From Acinetobacter sp. B51(2017) (GTDB lineage Bacteria > Pseudomonadota > Gammaproteobacteria > Pseudomonadales > Moraxellaceae): 64,000 nucleotides of DNA. The notes beneath the pieces are model-generated. The model was not told where the DNA came from, ran no database searches, and was given only the letters and a program-made list of their open reading frames with translations. Each line of letters begins with the position of its first letter. The stretch's first letter is position 1. The position numbers and the translations under genes are program-made. The DNA lies in the NCBI RefSeq assembly GCF_003711395.1, contig NZ_PJRJ01000017.1, positions 1-64,000 on the forward strand, in the 5' to 3' direction. Below are positions 44,133-53,549 of this stretch, piece by piece.

Positions 44133-45359
44133 ATGGGCGCATTAACTGGATTTCGTGTATTAGATTTAAGCCGTATTTTAGCTGGACCTTGGTGTAGTCA
44201 AATTTTGGCAGATTTAGGTGCTGAAGTGATTAAAGTAGAACGACCACAGGCAGGCGATGACACCCGAATTTGGGGTCCACCATGGCTCAAAGATAATCAA
44301 GGCAAGCCTACAGGTGAATCGGCTTATTATTTATCGGCCAATCGTAATAAACATTCAGTGGCGATTGATTTGGCCAGTCCCGAAGGTCAAGCCCTAATTT
44401 TGAAAATGGTGGCTAGTGCTGATGTGGTGATTGAAAACTATAAAGCAGGTTCTTTAAAAAAATATGGCTTGGATTATGCCAGTCTTGCCCAAGTAAATCC
44501 CAGATTAGTCTATTGTTCGATTACAGGATTTGGGCAAAATGGCCCCCGCGCTCAGCAACCCGGCTACGATTTTATTATTCAAGGCATGGGTGGCATGATG
44601 AGCGTAACAGGGGAGCGTGATGATTTACCCGGTGGCGGGCCGCAAAAAGCGGGTCTAGCCTTTGCGGATTTAACCACAGGTCTATATGCAGCGATTGCCA
44701 TTCAAGCGGCGCTGTTGTCACGGCATCAAACTGGTGAAGGGCAACATATTGATATGGCGCTATTAGATACCCAAGTTGCCTCGCTTTCGGTGTTGGCGAT
44801 GAATTATTTAACCTCTGGTAAAGTGCCGGGACGCTTTGGTAATGCACATGCTAATATTGTGCCTTATCAAGTATTTAAAGCGCGTCAAGGTGAATTTATT
44901 ATTGCTTGTGGTAATGACGGACAATTTGATGCGCTGTGCCAAAGTATTGGTTTAGCTGACTTGTCCCAAGACCCACGTTTTCAGCGTAATTCAGGTCGCG
45001 TCGAACACCGTGATATTTTAACCCAGCTTTTACAGCGGCATTTTATGCAACATGAAGCCCAATATTGGGTTGAGCTAATTGATGCGGTGGGTGTACCCGT
45101 GGGTATGATTAATAACTTAGCGCAGGCATTAGAGGAAGAACAAGTGCAAGCGCGTGAGATGCTTATTAAAATGCCACATCGTTTACGCGATGATTATCAA
45201 TCGATTGGTTCACCGATCAAACTGTCAAAAACACCAGTCGAATATAAAAAAGCACCACCGTGTTTAGGTGAAGACACTGACCAAATCTTAGCTGAATTTT
45301 TAACTGAAGCTGAATTAAACAGCTTAAAAGCACGCGGCATTATTCAACAAAGTGCCTAA
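44133..45359 (+). CDS. CaiB/BaiF-type (class III) CoA-transferase
   Basis: About 408 residues. The N-terminus VLDLSRILAGPWCSQILADL and GADVIKVE-like GAEVIKVERP are class III hallmarks, and the catalytic Asp is in GLAFADLTTGLYAA (about residue 180). It transfers CoA from a donor such as succinyl-CoA to a carboxylic acid, the likely entry step of the adjacent pathway. The sequence is nearest, by memory, to dicarboxylate (glutarate/succinate-hydroxymethylglutarate) transferases. ATG 44133 follows AAGGAAG; a TTG at 44124 is too close to it. Confidence 0.87.
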   Translation: MGALTGFRVLDLSRILAGPWCSQILADLGAEVIKVERPQAGDDTRIWGPPWLKDNQGKPTGESAYYLSANRNKHSVAIDLASPEGQALILKMVASADVVIENYKAGSLKKYGLDYASLAQVNPRLVYCSITGFGQNGPRAQQPGYDFIIQGMGGMMSVTGERDDLPGGGPQKAGLAFADLTTGLYAAIAIQAALLSRHQTGEGQHIDMALLDTQVASLSVLAMNYLTSGKVPGRFGNAHANIVPYQVFKARQGEFIIACGNDGQFDALCQSIGLADLSQDPRFQRNSGRVEHRDILTQLLQRHFMQHEAQYWVELIDAVGVPVGMINNLAQALEEEQVQAREMLIKMPHRLRDDYQSIGSPIKLSKTPVEYKKAPPCLGEDTDQILAEFLTEAELNSLKARGIIQQSA

Positions 45360-45398
45360 TCTCTAAAAATAACGTCAATAAAAACAAGGATGAGTCAT

Positions 45399-46457
45399 AT
45401 GCGCTGTTATTGTGTACAAGAACATGGTGCGCCATTACAACAAATCAATTTACCCATACCTGAGCCTCAGGGTACAGAGGTGCTGATTAAAGTCCATGCT
45501 GCTGGCTTATGTCATACTGACCTGCATTTGTGGGATGGTTATTACGATTTAGGACAAGGTAAAAAACTGTCTTTGGCAGAGCGTGGGGTGAAACCACCCT
45601 TAACTTTAAGCCATGAAATTAGTGGCGAGGTAGTGGCTTATGGCGATCAGGTTGCAGATTTAGCTGTAGGTACACAAGCCTTATTACACCCATGGATTGG
45701 TTGCGGTGCTTGCCGTTATTGTAAAAATGAACAAGAAAATTTATGTTTAAAACCGCAGCAATTGGGCATTGTCAAACCAGGTGGCTTTGCCGAGTATATT
45801 CTCGTGCCGCATCCGCGTTATTTGGTAGATTTACAAGGTCTTGATCCAGCACAGGCAGCGCCTCTAGCTTGTGCGGGTTTAACCACGTTTAGCGCCTTAA
45901 ATAAATTTGGTGCACAGATTCATCAGCAACCTGTAGTAATTATTGGTGCAGGCGGATTAGGCTTAATGGCATTGACCTTATTAAAGGCGCAAGATGCGCA
46001 TGGCGCAATTTTAGTGGATATTGATGATGCTAAATTGCAAACCGCGCAGCAATTGGGCGCAATTGCCACAGTCAATAGTCAAGTTGCCGATGCAAGCCAG
46101 CAATTAAACGCGCTGACTGATGGCGGTGCAGCATTTATTTTAGATTTAGTCGGCAGTCGCAGTAGCTTAGAGTTTGCCTTAAAAACTGCTGCCCGCGGTG
46201 CGCATATTGTCGTGTGTGGCCTAATGGGCGGTGAGATTCAATTGCCGATTCCGAGCATTGCGATGCGTCCAATCACCATCCAAGGCAGCTATGTGGGTAC
46301 TGTACAGGAATTACGTGCCCTATTGGATTTGGTCCGTGAGCGTGATTTAAAAATGATACCAATCCAAACTCGACCAATCACAGAGGTTAATCAGGCCTTT
46401 GATGATTTACAACAAGGTAAAGTAACAGGTCGTGTGGTGTTGTTACATGCCAGTTAA
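45399..46457 (+). CDS. Zinc-dependent alcohol dehydrogenase
   Basis: About 352 residues, medium-chain dehydrogenase. Catalytic zinc ligands in AGLCHTDLHLWDG (Cys about 35) and TLSHEISGEV (His, Glu about 69); structural zinc cysteines in GCGACRYCKNEQENLC (about 97-112). NAD motif VIIGAGGLGLMALTLL (about 182). It oxidises an alcohol or a hydroxyacyl compound. ATG 45399 follows AAGGA with 8-base spacing. It is 39 bp after the CoA-transferase and shares its promoter, suggesting a substrate of the same pathway. Confidence 0.87.
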   Translation: MRCYCVQEHGAPLQQINLPIPEPQGTEVLIKVHAAGLCHTDLHLWDGYYDLGQGKKLSLAERGVKPPLTLSHEISGEVVAYGDQVADLAVGTQALLHPWIGCGACRYCKNEQENLCLKPQQLGIVKPGGFAEYILVPHPRYLVDLQGLDPAQAAPLACAGLTTFSALNKFGAQIHQQPVVIIGAGGLGLMALTLLKAQDAHGAILVDIDDAKLQTAQQLGAIATVNSQVADASQQLNALTDGGAAFILDLVGSRSSLEFALKTAARGAHIVVCGLMGGEIQLPIPSIAMRPITIQGSYVGTVQELRALLDLVRERDLKMIPIQTRPITEVNQAFDDLQQGKVTGRVVLLHAS

Positions 46458-46475
46458 CAGAATCGCTTAAAATCA

Positions 46476-46505
46476 AGCCAATCTTGATAAAGATTGGCTT
46501 TTTAT
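46476..46505. terminator. Terminator after alcohol dehydrogenase
   Basis: AAGCCAATCTT (46476-46486) and AAGATTGGCTT (46491-46501) form a perfect stem around GATA, followed by TTT. It also suits the end of the convergent small gene at 46522. Confidence 0.85.
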
Positions 46506-46521
46506 AAGTAAGATAATCATG

Positions 46522-46719
46522 TTATTCGAGGACACGTTTTCCCCATAATCCATGTCCAGGCATATAACAATCCGTTCCTGCTAGATTCCAAGGGACAATT
46601 TGCCAATACATACCAGCGCGGCAAAAATTAGAGTGGTATCGACCATAAGAATCTGTCATCCATGCGCTTTGCAGATTGCCACACAACAGCAAGCAAAACG
46701 CAAAAATCAACGTTTTCAT
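46522..46719 (-). CDS. Small secreted protein, unknown function
   Basis: 65 residues from ATG 46719, which follows AGAGGTCGGTA. MKTLIFAFCLLLCGNLQSAW is a clear signal peptide with cleavage probably after Ser-Ala. The mature ~45 residues contain two cysteines, several Trp/Tyr/Gly and a C-terminal GKRVLE. No family recognised. The frame is open to 46824 but that part has no ribosome site. Monocistronic between two larger transcription units. Confidence 0.6.
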   Translation of the reverse strand: MKTLIFAFCLLLCGNLQSAWMTDSYGRYHSNFCRAGMYWQIVPWNLAGTDCYMPGHGLWGKRVLE

Positions 46720-46897
46720 TACCGACCTCTTGAATAGAAGTACAGTATTATTGTAATGGAGTTTGAGGTCGCCCATTAGGCGAAAGTGCGCATTAGGTAT
46801 GATAATAAGTGATGGAAATGCCATTCATAATACTTAAAATAAATTGCACATTCATCTAAGTTTGCTTACAAAATACTGATTGATACAGCATAAATAT

Positions 46898-48121
46898 TTA
46901 ATTCTTAGGGCAATGATCAGATTGAATTTCATTTAAACTGAGCTGAATTAAATTATTTTTACGTCCTAAGTCATAGGCATTTAATAACAAAATGAAAATA
47001 CCTAGAACACCTCCCAATAGTACACAGGCCCACCAACCATAATTTTGCCAGAGTTTAAGACTCAAAAAGGACATTAAGGCCGCCCCAGAAAAATAACAGG
47101 TCATATAAATGGCATTAATCCGTGACCGTGCCGAGACAGAAATTCGATAGACCAAATTTTGATTTAAAACATGGAGTGCTGAAATACCAAAATAGGCAAA
47201 AATAAGGCCGATGATATATAAACTTAAACTTTGCTGTGCCGCCGCTAAGGGCAGCCAAGCAATAAATAAGCTGCGTGTTGCCCAATTAGCCAAAAAAGAT
47301 TCCTGAGCGCGAGCAATCATTTTACCTGTCCATTGGGATGCCCAAATGCCTACCACGCCAATAATACCCATTAAACCGATTTCAAAGTCATTAAAATAAT
47401 AAGGTGCTTCGGCTAAAATAAAGCTCATGGTGGTAAATAAAATACTCAGCATACCAAAAGACAAAGCACCAATCAGGCTACGGCGCAGTAAACGTGGTTC
47501 GGTTTTGACCCAATGCCATAAAGATTGGTAAATCTGTAGAGGTTGAAGTGGTAAATTGCTTTTACTTTGTGGTAATTGAAACCACATTAGTATACTAAAC
47601 AATAAGATACAACAACCACTCAGCCAATACACCATATGCCATGACCACAGCGTCGAAATTAAACCTGATAAAGTACGAGCAAATAAAATCCCAATCAGTA
47701 CCCCACTCATTAGCCAACCCAAGACTTCGGCACTTTTTTGTCGATTAAATAAGCTGGCTGCAAAGGGAATCAGAATTTGTGTGCTAATTGAACAAAAAGC
47801 GGCCAATAGGGTGAATGTATATAAGGTAGTGATCTGTTGGCTGGCAGCCAAACCCATTAAAGAGAGGGCAGTCAATACCATCAGCCCGCAAATATAGGCA
47901 CGCTTTTCAAATAAATCGCCTAAAGGTACAAATAAACACAGGCCTAAAGTGTAGCCAATTTGACTTAACACCACCGTAAAACCTGCTTGCTCGGGCAAAA
48001 TATTTAAATCTTGGGCAATAGAATAAATTAAGGGTTGATTAAAGTAGTTGCAACCTGCGCATAACGCGCAGGTGATGGCCATCATTAAAACCACTTGTTT
48101 GGATGGAGTGACTTCAGACAT
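46898..48121 (-). CDS. MFS transporter (DHA1-type)
   Basis: 407 residues, 12 hydrophobic segments. The start CNYFNQPLIYSIAQDLN and GYTLGLCLFVPLGDLFEKR (about 60) are typical of the drug/sugar-efflux-like MFS group often found near catabolic genes. It lies 10 bp after the dcaP porin gene, so it may be the last gene of the dca transcript and serve uptake or efflux of a dicarboxylate or intermediate. Substrate unknown. Confidence 0.8.
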   Translation of the reverse strand: MSEVTPSKQVVLMMAITCALCAGCNYFNQPLIYSIAQDLNILPEQAGFTVVLSQIGYTLGLCLFVPLGDLFEKRAYICGLMVLTALSLMGLAASQQITTLYTFTLLAAFCSISTQILIPFAASLFNRQKSAEVLGWLMSGVLIGILFARTLSGLISTLWSWHMVYWLSGCCILLFSILMWFQLPQSKSNLPLQPLQIYQSLWHWVKTEPRLLRRSLIGALSFGMLSILFTTMSFILAEAPYYFNDFEIGLMGIIGVVGIWASQWTGKMIARAQESFLANWATRSLFIAWLPLAAAQQSLSLYIIGLIFAYFGISALHVLNQNLVYRISVSARSRINAIYMTCYFSGAALMSFLSLKLWQNYGWWACVLLGGVLGIFILLLNAYDLGRKNNLIQLSLNEIQSDHCPKN

Positions 48122-48131
48122 ACTCTGCTGC

Positions 48132-49436
48132 CTAGAAACTATATTTAGCCGTCATGTTGATGCGTGATACATCGGCTTCACGCCCATCAAAAGTTTCACG
48201 TTTTCCATGATGATATTCCGCGCCTAAATCGACGTTTTTCCAGGGGCTATAAATCCCATTAATGACGTAATCACTGAGGCGTTTGTTGCTTTCAGGATTA
48301 GCTTTGGCAAAATCTGAATCATCATCAAAGTTCACCACGCTGGCCGCAATATTGGCACGCCATTGTGGACTAAAGATATGTGAATAGCCTAGTGTCAAGC
48401 TATCAAATCGATTCAGCAGCAACTCTTTTTTAAGCGGATCGACTGAAAAATCACCGCCCCATGCCTCACCATCTGAGGTCGCTCCTTGGGTTAAAAAAGA
48501 AACAATGCGTTGATCACCGACCATATGATAATACTGGGCCTGAATGGAGTTTTGTGAATCAAAACGATAGCGTCCGCCTAAACCCACCCCCCAACCAATG
48601 TCTTCGATATCCTCAGTGGCACCTTGGGCTTGTTTTTCATTGACAAAACCATTAGCAATAATATGTGCTGGACCATTTTTATAGCTGTATTTGGCCGTTA
48701 ATGCAGGTAAGGCAGATGAACGATCACCACCGCCCATATATTCTAAGGCCACATTGACACTATTTTCTGGATTAAGTTTCCAGCCATATTGGACTTGAGG
48801 GTGACGCACCACGGCATTGCCCAATAGTAAACTATAATCAACGGCATCGGTTGCCACCTCAATATTAGACATTAATGACGTGGTTTGACCAAAGGTCCAA
48901 TTATAGGCATTCAAATATGCATGACGGATACGGAAATTACCATCACCACGACCGCCATTGCTCCAAAAGTCTGCTTCTATTTTAGCTTTAACATTTGGAT
49001 TGCCGGCTAAATCTTTAATATTGATGCCAATACGGGTAGCCGCAGCGGTAAAATCTGAGCGTGTTGAATCCGGCTCATCAAAAGGCGCACGGTTAATTTG
49101 GTTAATAGTACGTCCACGTCCATTTGGACTGCTTTTAAAATCCACTGCACCATCAAAGCGTAATACCCCATAGACATCAACGTTATCACCTAAATCAATC
49201 AGCTTTTTAGTGCTATTTTGCTGTGCTTCAAGCTGTTGTTGTTGGGTGTGTAAATCGTGTTGTACCGCCACTTGACTATGCTGTAGCTCAGTTTGGGCTT
49301 GTTTTTGTTGCTGTAATTCAGTTTTTAGGGCATTAAGTTGCTGTTCTAACAGCAAAATGCGTTGTTCAGTACTGTCCATGGCAAAAGTTGACATCGCGGT
49401 TAAACTACAAGCACCCGCAAACAGTAATTTTTTCAT
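48132..49436 (-). CDS. dcaP: DcaP-like outer-membrane porin
   Basis: 434 residues. A signal peptide (MKKLLFAGACSLTAMSTFAM), then a Gln-rich coiled coil (about 24-80, the periplasmic N-terminal helix of trimeric DcaP), then a beta-barrel starting VDVYGVLRFDGAVDF and ending in a terminal Phe (NMTAKYSF). DcaP porins let dicarboxylic acids and some drugs pass the outer membrane. It follows dcaJ by 46 bp with a hairpin between. Size and layout match the family. Confidence 0.9.
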   Translation of the reverse strand: MKKLLFAGACSLTAMSTFAMDSTEQRILLLEQQLNALKTELQQQKQAQTELQHSQVAVQHDLHTQQQQLEAQQNSTKKLIDLGDNVDVYGVLRFDGAVDFKSSPNGRGRTINQINRAPFDEPDSTRSDFTAAATRIGINIKDLAGNPNVKAKIEADFWSNGGRGDGNFRIRHAYLNAYNWTFGQTTSLMSNIEVATDAVDYSLLLGNAVVRHPQVQYGWKLNPENSVNVALEYMGGGDRSSALPALTAKYSYKNGPAHIIANGFVNEKQAQGATEDIEDIGWGVGLGGRYRFDSQNSIQAQYYHMVGDQRIVSFLTQGATSDGEAWGGDFSVDPLKKELLLNRFDSLTLGYSHIFSPQWRANIAASVVNFDDDSDFAKANPESNKRLSDYVINGIYSPWKNVDLGAEYHHGKRETFDGREADVSRINMTAKYSF

Positions 49437-49476
49437 AAATTATCCTTTTTATGTTTATATTTTTTATTGTACGATG

Positions 49477-49495
49477 GCGTACTTATACAGTACGC
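49477..49495 (-). other. Stem-loop at the dcaJ stop
   Basis: GCGTACT (49477-49483) pairs with AGTACGC (49489-49495); the dcaJ stop codon (49483-49485) is inside the structure. It is not followed by a T-run and probably sets relative expression of dcaP. Confidence 0.5.
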
Positions 49496-50130
49496 GCATC
49501 AATTAAAGCACATCCAGTGTGCTTTTGTAACTCTGAAAATGATAATTCAGGGACTATTTCAATGACATAGGCTTGACCCCCTTTAAGATCAATCGTGCAT
49601 AAATCGGTATAAATGCGATCCACGCATTGCTGCCCAGTGATAGGGTAAGTTAACTGTTCTACGATTTTTGCTTCGCCGTGTTTGGTCAGATGTTCCATAC
49701 ACACGTAAATGCATTTTGCACCCACTGCTAAGTCCATGGCACCGCCTACGGCAGGGATGGCGTCTTCAGCACCTGTATGCCAATTGGCAAGATCACCATT
49801 GACTGCGACCTGAAATCCACCTAACACGCAAATATCCAAATGACCACCGCGCATAATGTCAAAAGAATCCCCATGATGCATAAAGCAGCCCCCGTTTAAT
49901 AAGCTGACCAATTCTTTACCCGCGTTAATCAGATCAGGGTCTTGATCTTCAGGACTTAAGCAAGGGCCAAAAGCCAGTACCCCATTTTCCGAATGTAAAA
50001 TGATTTCTTTATCTGCAGGTAAAAATTGCGCCACTTTGGTGGGTAAGCCAATGCCTAAATTGACGTAGCTGCCGTCTGGGATGTCGGCTGCAATGCGTGC
50101 CACAATTTGCTCTCGAGTACGTTTTTGCAT
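49483..50130 (-). CDS. dcaJ: 3-oxoadipate CoA-transferase-like, subunit B (dca copy)
   Basis: 215 residues, class I CoA-transferase beta subunit. Catalytic Glu in LHSENGVLAFGP (about residue 50) and GAEDAIPAVGGAMDLAVGAK downstream. With DcaI it activates a dicarboxylate (adipate or homologue) or 3-oxoadipate with succinyl-CoA. Clearly related to catJ at 26484 but with many replacements, so no recent gene conversion. Gap to dcaI is 9 bp. Confidence 0.92.
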   Translation of the reverse strand: MQKRTREQIVARIAADIPDGSYVNLGIGLPTKVAQFLPADKEIILHSENGVLAFGPCLSPEDQDPDLINAGKELVSLLNGGCFMHHGDSFDIMRGGHLDICVLGGFQVAVNGDLANWHTGAEDAIPAVGGAMDLAVGAKCIYVCMEHLTKHGEAKIVEQLTYPITGQQCVDRIYTDLCTIDLKGGQAYVIEIVPELSFSELQKHTGCALIDARTV

Positions 50131-50139
50131 CGTCTCTCC

Positions 50140-50799
50140 TTAGACTTTAATGACGTGTTGTACAAAGATGCCTGGGGTGATAATACTTTCTGGGTCGAGT
50201 TGCCCGAGTTCAAAGAGTTCTTTCACTTGTACGATAGTGGTCTTGGCGGCTTTGGCCATAATTGGCCCAAAATTACGTGCCGTTTTACGATAGGTTAAAT
50301 TGCCCCAACGATCGGCCTGATGCGCTGAAATTAAGGCAAAGTCTGCTTCAATTGGATATTCAAGCACATAGTTTTTGCCATTAATTTGTCTGGTTTCTTT
50401 ACCTTCTGCTAAAGCAGTGCCGTAACCTGTGGGGCTAAAAACCGCACCTAAGCCTGCACCTGCCGCTTGAATGCGGCAGGCAAGATTGCCTTGAGGCACA
50501 AGTTCGAGTTCAATTTTGCCTTGACGATATAATTCTTCAAAGACATTGGAATTGTTGGTTTTAGGAAAAGAACAGATCATTTTACTGACTCGTCCTTCCT
50601 CAAGTAAACGTGTTAAACCACGGTCACTGGATGCCGCATTATTGTTAATAATGGTCAGGTCACGCGTGCCTAGATCCAATAAACCTTCAATCAGTTCAAT
50701 CGCTTGCCCGGTAATGCCAAAGCCACTGGTCATGATACGTGCGCCATCTGGAATTTGCTTTAATACATCATGCATATTGGGGCGAATTTTATTAATCAT
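50140..50799 (-). CDS. dcaI: 3-oxoadipate CoA-transferase-like, subunit A (dca copy)
   Basis: 219 residues, alpha subunit partner of DcaJ. Glycine loop IMTSGFGITGQAIEL (about 22-36) and LVPQGNLACRIQAAGAG (about 104). It follows dcaK by 11 bp in the dcaA-K-I-J-P order on the minus strand. Related to catI, diverged. Confidence 0.92.
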   Translation of the reverse strand: MINKIRPNMHDVLKQIPDGARIMTSGFGITGQAIELIEGLLDLGTRDLTIINNNAASSDRGLTRLLEEGRVSKMICSFPKTNNSNVFEELYRQGKIELELVPQGNLACRIQAAGAGLGAVFSPTGYGTALAEGKETRQINGKNYVLEYPIEADFALISAHQADRWGNLTYRKTARNFGPIMAKAAKTTIVQVKELFELGQLDPESIITPGIFVQHVIKV

Positions 50800-50810
50800 G
50801 GTGACGCTCC

Positions 50811-52082
50811 TTACTCCGCTTTTTGTGGATCGTATAAGCGATCTTTAATGAATAAGGCAGGAATAAGACCACAGAAGAAGTAGGCTGCGCCCATTAATAA
50901 TAAACCGGTACCAATAGAACCATTCATTGCTAAATAGCCAATCGCAAGCGGTGCAAAAATCGCCCCGACACGGCCAATATTATAGGCACCGCCGACCGCT
51001 GTACCACGAAACGCAGTTGGGAAACTCTCAGTTAAATAGGTGGCATTAATGGCATACGGGATACCATATAAGAATCCAAAGATAATCATTAAGATGCCAA
51101 TATTTTCAGGCGTATGCATATATACAACGACTGGAATGAAAATCGCGGTTCCCATAGTGCCAAAGGCAAATACTGCACGGCGCCCGATTTTATCGGCGAC
51201 ATAACCTGCAATTACTTTGGCAAAGATCATGGTGGCATAGGTGCCCATCATATACACAGCCATGTCTTTAAATTTGATGCCCATTTCTGCTTCTAAATAT
51301 GACGGTAACCAGTTACTCACGCCAAAATAACCAAATAACAAGAAGCCTGAACTCAGTGACCATAAGATCATCATACGACCATGCTGTTTGTCTTTTAAAA
51401 TGGCCAGATAAGGATTGCCTTTTTGAGTCGTTAAATCTTGCAGTTGCCCTGAACGACGCAGCGCATTGACCTGTTTCCATGATTCAGGCTCAGGTACCAT
51501 AAAGTACATCAACACACCCAATAACACAGGGGCAATGGTGATGAAATACAGGGTACGCCAGCCATATTCAGGAATAATCCAACCTGACAGCATGGTAATC
51601 GCTAATGAACCTAGGGTATAACCTGTCATTAACGCAGCTAAAATGGTGGTACGGTGTTTGGTTGGTACGTACTCCGACATTAAGGTATTACAGGCAATAT
51701 ATAAGCAGCCTAAACCAAAACAGGCTAAGGTACGCAATATGGCAAACTCGACATAGGATTGGGCAAAGCCTGAATACGCCGATAAAATTGAAAATGAAAT
51801 GGTGGAAATCACAATCACTTTGACACGGCCAAAACGGTCACAGGCCCAGCCACCTAGAAATCCGCCTACACCCATACCAATTAAAGACCAACTGCCGAGT
51901 GCCCCTGCTTGAACGCTGGTTAAGCCCCATTCGGCTTTTAGACTGGTCAGGGTAAAGGCCAAAATGCCGATATCGGCACCATCACAGAGTAAAATAAAAA
52001 AGGCAAAAATAAAGGCGGTGATCCAAACACGACGCGGCGTTTCTGCCAGCGCCTGCGGTGTTGTAATTGCTTCTGTTGTCAT
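50811..52082 (-). CDS. dcaK: MFS dicarboxylate/aromatic acid transporter
   Basis: About 423 residues, 12 membrane segments, aromatic-acid:H+ symporter branch. LLCDGADIGILAFTL (first segment with Asp) and GGWACDRFGRVKV (about 77) are seen. Presumed inner-membrane importer for adipate and related dicarboxylates, paired with DcaP in the outer membrane. ATG 52082 follows GAGGATAGAACA; an upstream start at 52112 is rejected. A hairpin separates it from dcaA. Confidence 0.88.
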   Translation of the reverse strand: MTTEAITTPQALAETPRRVWITAFIFAFFILLCDGADIGILAFTLTSLKAEWGLTSVQAGALGSWSLIGMGVGGFLGGWACDRFGRVKVIVISTISFSILSAYSGFAQSYVEFAILRTLACFGLGCLYIACNTLMSEYVPTKHRTTILAALMTGYTLGSLAITMLSGWIIPEYGWRTLYFITIAPVLLGVLMYFMVPEPESWKQVNALRRSGQLQDLTTQKGNPYLAILKDKQHGRMMILWSLSSGFLLFGYFGVSNWLPSYLEAEMGIKFKDMAVYMMGTYATMIFAKVIAGYVADKIGRRAVFAFGTMGTAIFIPVVVYMHTPENIGILMIIFGFLYGIPYAINATYLTESFPTAFRGTAVGGAYNIGRVGAIFAPLAIGYLAMNGSIGTGLLLMGAAYFFCGLIPALFIKDRLYDPQKAE

Positions 52083-52102
52083 TGTTCTATCCTCAAAGAG
52101 AA

Positions 52103-52123
52103 AACGCCACATCCTGTGGCGTT
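52103..52123 (-). other. Stem-loop in the dcaA-dcaK gap
   Basis: AACGCCACA (52103-52111) pairs perfectly with TGTGGCGTT (52115-52123) around TCC. Strong intercistronic structure, with few T after it in transcript direction. Confidence 0.65.
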
Positions 52124-52137
52124 ATATAGATTTAAGC

Positions 52138-53289
52138 TTAGCTGGCTTCTTTCATCATATTTTTAGCAATAATAATTTGTTGGACTTGGGTGGTGCCTTC
52201 ATAGAGGCGGAATAAGCGCACGTCACGGTAAAAACGTTCAATGGCATATTCACTGATATAACCTGAGCCGCCATGAATTTGTACACAGCGATCCGCGACG
52301 CGACCACACATTTCAGTGGCAAACATTTTGGCGCATGAAGCTTCTGTACTAATATTTTGACCTGCATCACGGCGTTTTGCAGCATCAAAGACCATACATT
52401 TAGCAGCATAAATTTCTGCTTTCGAATCTGCCAACATCGCTTGCACCAACTGGAAGTCGGCAATCGCTTGACCAAATTGTTTACGCTCTAAGGCATATTG
52501 CAGCGCATCTTCTAGCATACGTTCGGCAATGCCCACGCTATAAGCGGCAATATGTAGGCGGCCTTTGTCTAAAACCTTCATCGCGGTTTTAAAGCCCACG
52601 CCTTCAACCCCACCAATCAGTTGATCTTGATGGACACGGCAATTGTCAAAAATGACATCACAGGTATAAGAGCCATGTTGGCCCATTTTTTTATCCACCT
52701 TACCTAAAGACAGACCCGGTGTACCTGCTTCGACCAAAAAGGCTGAAATCCCGCCTGCGCCTTTAATGTCAGGATTGGTACGTGCCATGACGGTAAAGGT
52801 CGAGGCGCGTGGCGCATTGGTAATAAATCGTTTAGTACCATTTAAGATGTAATACTCACCGTCTTTGACGGCTGTGGTTTTTAGTGATGCTGCATCTGAA
52901 CCAGAATCAGGCTCTGTTAAACAAAATGAACCAATGATGTCACCGCTGGCATAACGTGGTAGGTACTTTTGTTTTTGCGCTTCTGTACCATCAATTAAAA
53001 TACCACTTGAGCCAATACCGTTATTGGTACCAATTAAGGAACGAAAAGCCGGTGATGTGTGTCCAAGTTCAATCGCGACATAGACTTCTTCTTCCATGGT
53101 GATGCCTAAACCACCATATTCTTCTGGAATGGTTAAACCAAATAAACCCAAATCGCGCATTTGCTGAATAATATGTTCAGGAATTTCTTTGGTTTCATCG
53201 ACTTGATGTTCAATCGGTACCAATTCTTTTTTGACAAAGTTGCGAATGGTATTCAGTAATTGATCTAACATTTCTTGATCACGAATCAT
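52138..53289 (-). CDS. dcaA: Acyl-CoA dehydrogenase for dicarboxylyl-CoA
   Basis: 383 residues, FAD acyl-CoA dehydrogenase. GSFCLTEPDSGSDAASLKT (about 119-137), RFITNAPRAS (about 157), IHGGSGYISEYAIERFYRD and the catalytic-Glu motif RLYEGTTQVQQ (about 364). It desaturates adipyl-CoA and similar esters to the 2-enoyl-CoA. First gene of the minus-strand dca operon, divergent from dcaE. Its promoter region holds operator-like palindrome B. Confidence 0.9.
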   Translation of the reverse strand: MIRDQEMLDQLLNTIRNFVKKELVPIEHQVDETKEIPEHIIQQMRDLGLFGLTIPEEYGGLGITMEEEVYVAIELGHTSPAFRSLIGTNNGIGSSGILIDGTEAQKQKYLPRYASGDIIGSFCLTEPDSGSDAASLKTTAVKDGEYYILNGTKRFITNAPRASTFTVMARTNPDIKGAGGISAFLVEAGTPGLSLGKVDKKMGQHGSYTCDVIFDNCRVHQDQLIGGVEGVGFKTAMKVLDKGRLHIAAYSVGIAERMLEDALQYALERKQFGQAIADFQLVQAMLADSKAEIYAAKCMVFDAAKRRDAGQNISTEASCAKMFATEMCGRVADRCVQIHGGSGYISEYAIERFYRDVRLFRLYEGTTQVQQIIIAKNMMKEAS

Positions 53290-53549
53290 GGCTCAGATCC
53301 TCTATTTATTGTTACATTGCAGCAATCCTGCTGCATTTTTATTAAAATTTCGTTATGCGAAATATAGTAATCATAAATATGAGCATTAAACAAGCAGAAA
53401 GCTATAAAAAAATTATTTTTTTGGTTAAAAATTTGCTTTTACAGTTTTTTAAACATAAAAATTAAAAAAAACTTGCTAAAAAAGCAGAAAAAACGTAATT
53501 ATGAATTAAAACAAATTTTCACGATGCAAAATAAAAACAAGGAAAACCT
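53290..53549. promoter_or_regulatory. dcaA/dcaE divergent promoter region with palindromic site B
   Basis: 260 bp, extremely A/T-rich, no gene. Site B (53347-53363) is ATTTCGT-TAT-GCGAAAT, with six matched base pairs per arm and a 3-base spacer, 58 bp before dcaA and 187 bp before dcaE. It matches the design of sites A, C and D. Confidence 0.65.

Noticed and set aside
46720..46824. Extended start for the small secreted protein
   Set aside because: The extension lacks a ribosome site and would bury the clear signal peptide in the middle of the protein.
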